Assembly (NCBI GenBank): GCA_017849395.1 | Contig: JAFIHO010000171.1 | Location: 1-6,938, forward strand | DNA length: 6,938 nucleotides | Direction of reading: 5' to 3' | Source: Hyphomicrobiales bacterium | GTDB lineage: Bacteria > Pseudomonadota > Alphaproteobacteria > Micropepsales > Micropepsaceae | Shown: positions 5,257 to 6,938 of the stretch, in pieces | Numbering within the stretch: the stretch's first letter is position 1 | Layout of the letters: each line of letters begins with the position of its first letter | The notes under the pieces: model-generated | What the model was told of the DNA's origin: nothing | Databases searched by the model: none | Seen by the model: only the letters and a program-made list of their open reading frames with translations | Made by a program: the position numbers and the translations under genes

Positions 5257-6938
5257 GTGTCCGACGTCGCCGAGCCCAAGACCATTCCATCGCCTTCGCG
5301 CTTTGACGAACTGCGCGACGAAAGCGGCCAGTTGCGCGCCCATTGGCGGCCCTTCGCGCGGACCCTGACCCAGCTTCCGCCGGAAGAATATGAGCGCCGC
5401 CGCGTGAGCGCGCGCTCCACGGTTCGCGATAACGGCGTCACTTATAACGTCTATGACGAGCAGGCGGGCCAGGCGCGGCCCTGGCAGCTCGACATCGTGC
5501 CCTTCATCCTGCCCGCGTCAGACTGGAAGGAAATCGAGGCGGCGGTCATCCAGCGCGCCATGCTGGCCGATCTTGTGTTGCGCGATGCCTATGGCCCGCA
5601 GCGATTGATCCGGGAGGGCGTGATTCCGCCGCACCTGCTGCTGGGCCATCCGCAATTCCTGCGCCCGCTTTGCGACACGGTGCCCGCCCATGGCGTGCAT
5701 GTGCATCTGTATTCCGCCGACCTGGCGCGCGCGCCGGACGGGACATGGCGCGTGATGGCGAGCCGTGCCGATGCGCCGGGCGGACTGGGCTATGCGCTGG
5801 AGAACCGGCTGGTGGTGGCGCAGACCTTCCCTGAAGCTTTTGGCGACATGCGGGTGGCGCGGCTGGCGTCTTTCTTCAACGCCTATCGCGAAAGCATTCT
5901 GGGGTTGGGCCATTCGCGCCGGGACCGGGCCGTGCTGCTGACGCCGGGGCCCTATAACGAGTCGTACTTCGAGCATGTCTATCTGGCCCATTATCTGGGC
6001 CTTACCCTGGTGCAGGGCGACGACCTGACCGCGCGCAATGGCGAAGTGTTCCTGAAGACACTCACCGGGCTGGAGCGCGTGTCGTCCATCTTCCGTCGCG
6101 TCGATTCCGATTTCTGCGATCCGCTGGAGTTCCGCGGCGATTCTGCGCTGGGCGTGCCCAATCTGGTCGAAGCCGTGCGCACGGGCGGCGTGGTGGTGGC
6201 CAATGCGCTGGGCGGCGGCGTGGTGGAAGCGCCGGCGATGGATGCGTATCTGCCTGCCGTGGCGCGGGCACTGCTGGGCGAAGACCTGAAGATTCCCGAT
6301 ATAGCCACCATCTGGTGCGGCACCGAATGGGGCCGCAAGGAAGCGTTGGCGCGGCTGGGCAGTTCGATCATACGCGACGCGTTCGATGCACGGCCCATGT
6401 TTTCGCGCAATTCCACCGCGCGTCTTGGCGCGGAGATGAGCGAGGCGGAACGCGCGCGGGCGCGGGCGCGGATCGAAGCCCGCGGCGAGACCATGGTGGT
6501 GCAGGAAGTCACACCGCTGGGCCTGGCGCCTGTGTTCGAGAATGGCAAATTCGGGACGCGGCCCGTCAGCTTGCGCGTGTTCGCGGCCTGGACGCCCAAT
6601 GGATGGACCGTGATGCCGGGCGGGTTGACGCGCGTCGCGGCCGATGATTCCGCCCGCGCCCTGTCGATGCAGTCGGGCGCGTCGAGCAAGGACGCGTGGG
6701 TGCTGTCTACCGCGCCGGTGGATAATTTCAGCCTGTTGTCCAATGGCGGCAAGGCGCTGGAGATCAAGCGGCATGGCGAATCCGCGCCGTCACGCGCCAT
6801 GGACAATCTGTTCTGGCTGGGCCGCTATGCCGAGCGGATGGAAAATTTCGTGCGCATCCTGCGCGCCGTCGCGGCGCGGGTGGGTGACGAACCAGCCGGC
6901 GCGCTGGATATTGCGCGCAAACTTCTGGTGCCCTTCAG
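5257..6938 (+). CDS. Circularly permuted ATP-grasp enzyme fused to an alpha-E domain, truncated at the right edge
   Basis: The frame is open for 560 codons to the window end. Family marks in order: an N-terminal RFDELRDESGQLRAHW segment; APGGLGYALENR (173-184); PGPYNESYFEHVYLA (from Pro230); RVDSDFCDPLEFR (281-293); GGVVVANALGGGVVE (310-324); and GWTVMPGGLTRVA near 450. These fit the circularly permuted ATP-grasp ligases of COG2308 (formerly DUF404/DUF407), predicted to form amide bonds with ATP. From Ser512, SRAMDNLFWLGRYAERMEN opens an alpha-E domain (formerly DUF403, COG2307), of which only about 50 residues are in the window. ATP-grasp and alpha-E therefore form one polypeptide here; many genomes encode them separately. 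The start is GTG at 5257: an in-frame TGA at 5248 closes the frame upstream, and later starts would remove conserved sequence. The ribosome binding site is weak (GGGA about 12 bases upstream), consistent with translational coupling to the gene ending at 5239. The protein is probably cytoplasmic. Its natural product is unknown. Confidence 0.93.
   Translation, partial: MSDVAEPKTIPSPSRFDELRDESGQLRAHWRPFARTLTQLPPEEYERRRVSARSTVRDNGVTYNVYDEQAGQARPWQLDIVPFILPASDWKEIEAAVIQRAMLADLVLRDAYGPQRLIREGVIPPHLLLGHPQFLRPLCDTVPAHGVHVHLYSADLARAPDGTWRVMASRADAPGGLGYALENRLVVAQTFPEAFGDMRVARLASFFNAYRESILGLGHSRRDRAVLLTPGPYNESYFEHVYLAHYLGLTLVQGDDLTARNGEVFLKTLTGLERVSSIFRRVDSDFCDPLEFRGDSALGVPNLVEAVRTGGVVVANALGGGVVEAPAMDAYLPAVARALLGEDLKIPDIATIWCGTEWGRKEALARLGSSIIRDAFDARPMFSRNSTARLGAEMSEAERARARARIEARGETMVVQEVTPLGLAPVFENGKFGTRPVSLRVFAAWTPNGWTVMPGGLTRVAADDSARALSMQSGASSKDAWVLSTAPVDNFSLLSNGGKALEIKRHGESAPSRAMDNLFWLGRYAERMENFVRILRAVAARVGDEPAGALDIARKLLVPF

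Noticed and set aside
6445..6475. GCGCGG-type tandem repeat
   Set aside because: It is short, stays in frame and encodes an Arg-Ala helix in the ATP-grasp protein, so it is ordinary coding low complexity rather than a repeat array.
5518..6774. Long minus-strand open frame of 418 codons opposite the ATP-grasp gene
   Set aside because: The plus strand here encodes a clear ATP-grasp family protein. The antisense translation is rich in Arg, His, Gln and Gly with no recognisable domain, which is typical of the shadow of a GC-rich gene.

Overview
The window is GC-rich and its genes are densely packed. It most likely comes from an alphaproteobacterium. Three things point there: the type of sensor kinase at the left edge, a well-formed EcfG-type (general stress response) promoter between two divergent genes, and the arrangement of the right-hand operon. 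I cannot assign a genus from the sequence.

Layout, left to right. (1) Bases 1-687, plus strand: the C-terminal catalytic core of a HisKA-type sensor histidine kinase, cut by the left edge. (2) Bases 684-1802, minus strand: a zinc-ribbon plus HExxH metallopeptidase of the COG4307 type. It converges on the kinase and its stop codon overlaps the kinase stop within one TTAG tetranucleotide. (3) Bases 1803-1909: the only real intergenic region. It carries a GGAAC-N16-CGTT promoter and a good ribosome binding site for the metallopeptidase, plus a large dyad followed by six T on the plus strand. (4) Bases 1910-5239, plus strand: a 1109-residue fusion of an N-terminal transglutaminase-like domain (Cys180/His229/Asp245) and a DUF2126 glutamine-synthetase-like amidoligase domain. 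(5) Bases 5257-6938, plus strand: a circularly permuted ATP-grasp enzyme fused to the beginning of an alpha-E domain, cut by the right edge.

Genes 4 and 5 are 17 bases apart and form an operon. Transglutaminase, GS-like amidoligase, permuted ATP-grasp and alpha-E together make up the predicted amidoligase or peptide-ligase system known from comparative genomics. That system is often found beside a further transglutaminase and the proteasome-like protease Anbu. As far as I know its product and substrate are not established. A working inference is that the two ATP-dependent ligase modules build an amide-linked product and the transglutaminase-like domain cleaves or transfers it. The divergent metallopeptidase may be a stress-induced partner, but only position and the promoter support that.

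No tRNA, rRNA, CRISPR array, insertion sequence or prophage signal was seen. No stretch longer than about 110 bases lacks a gene.
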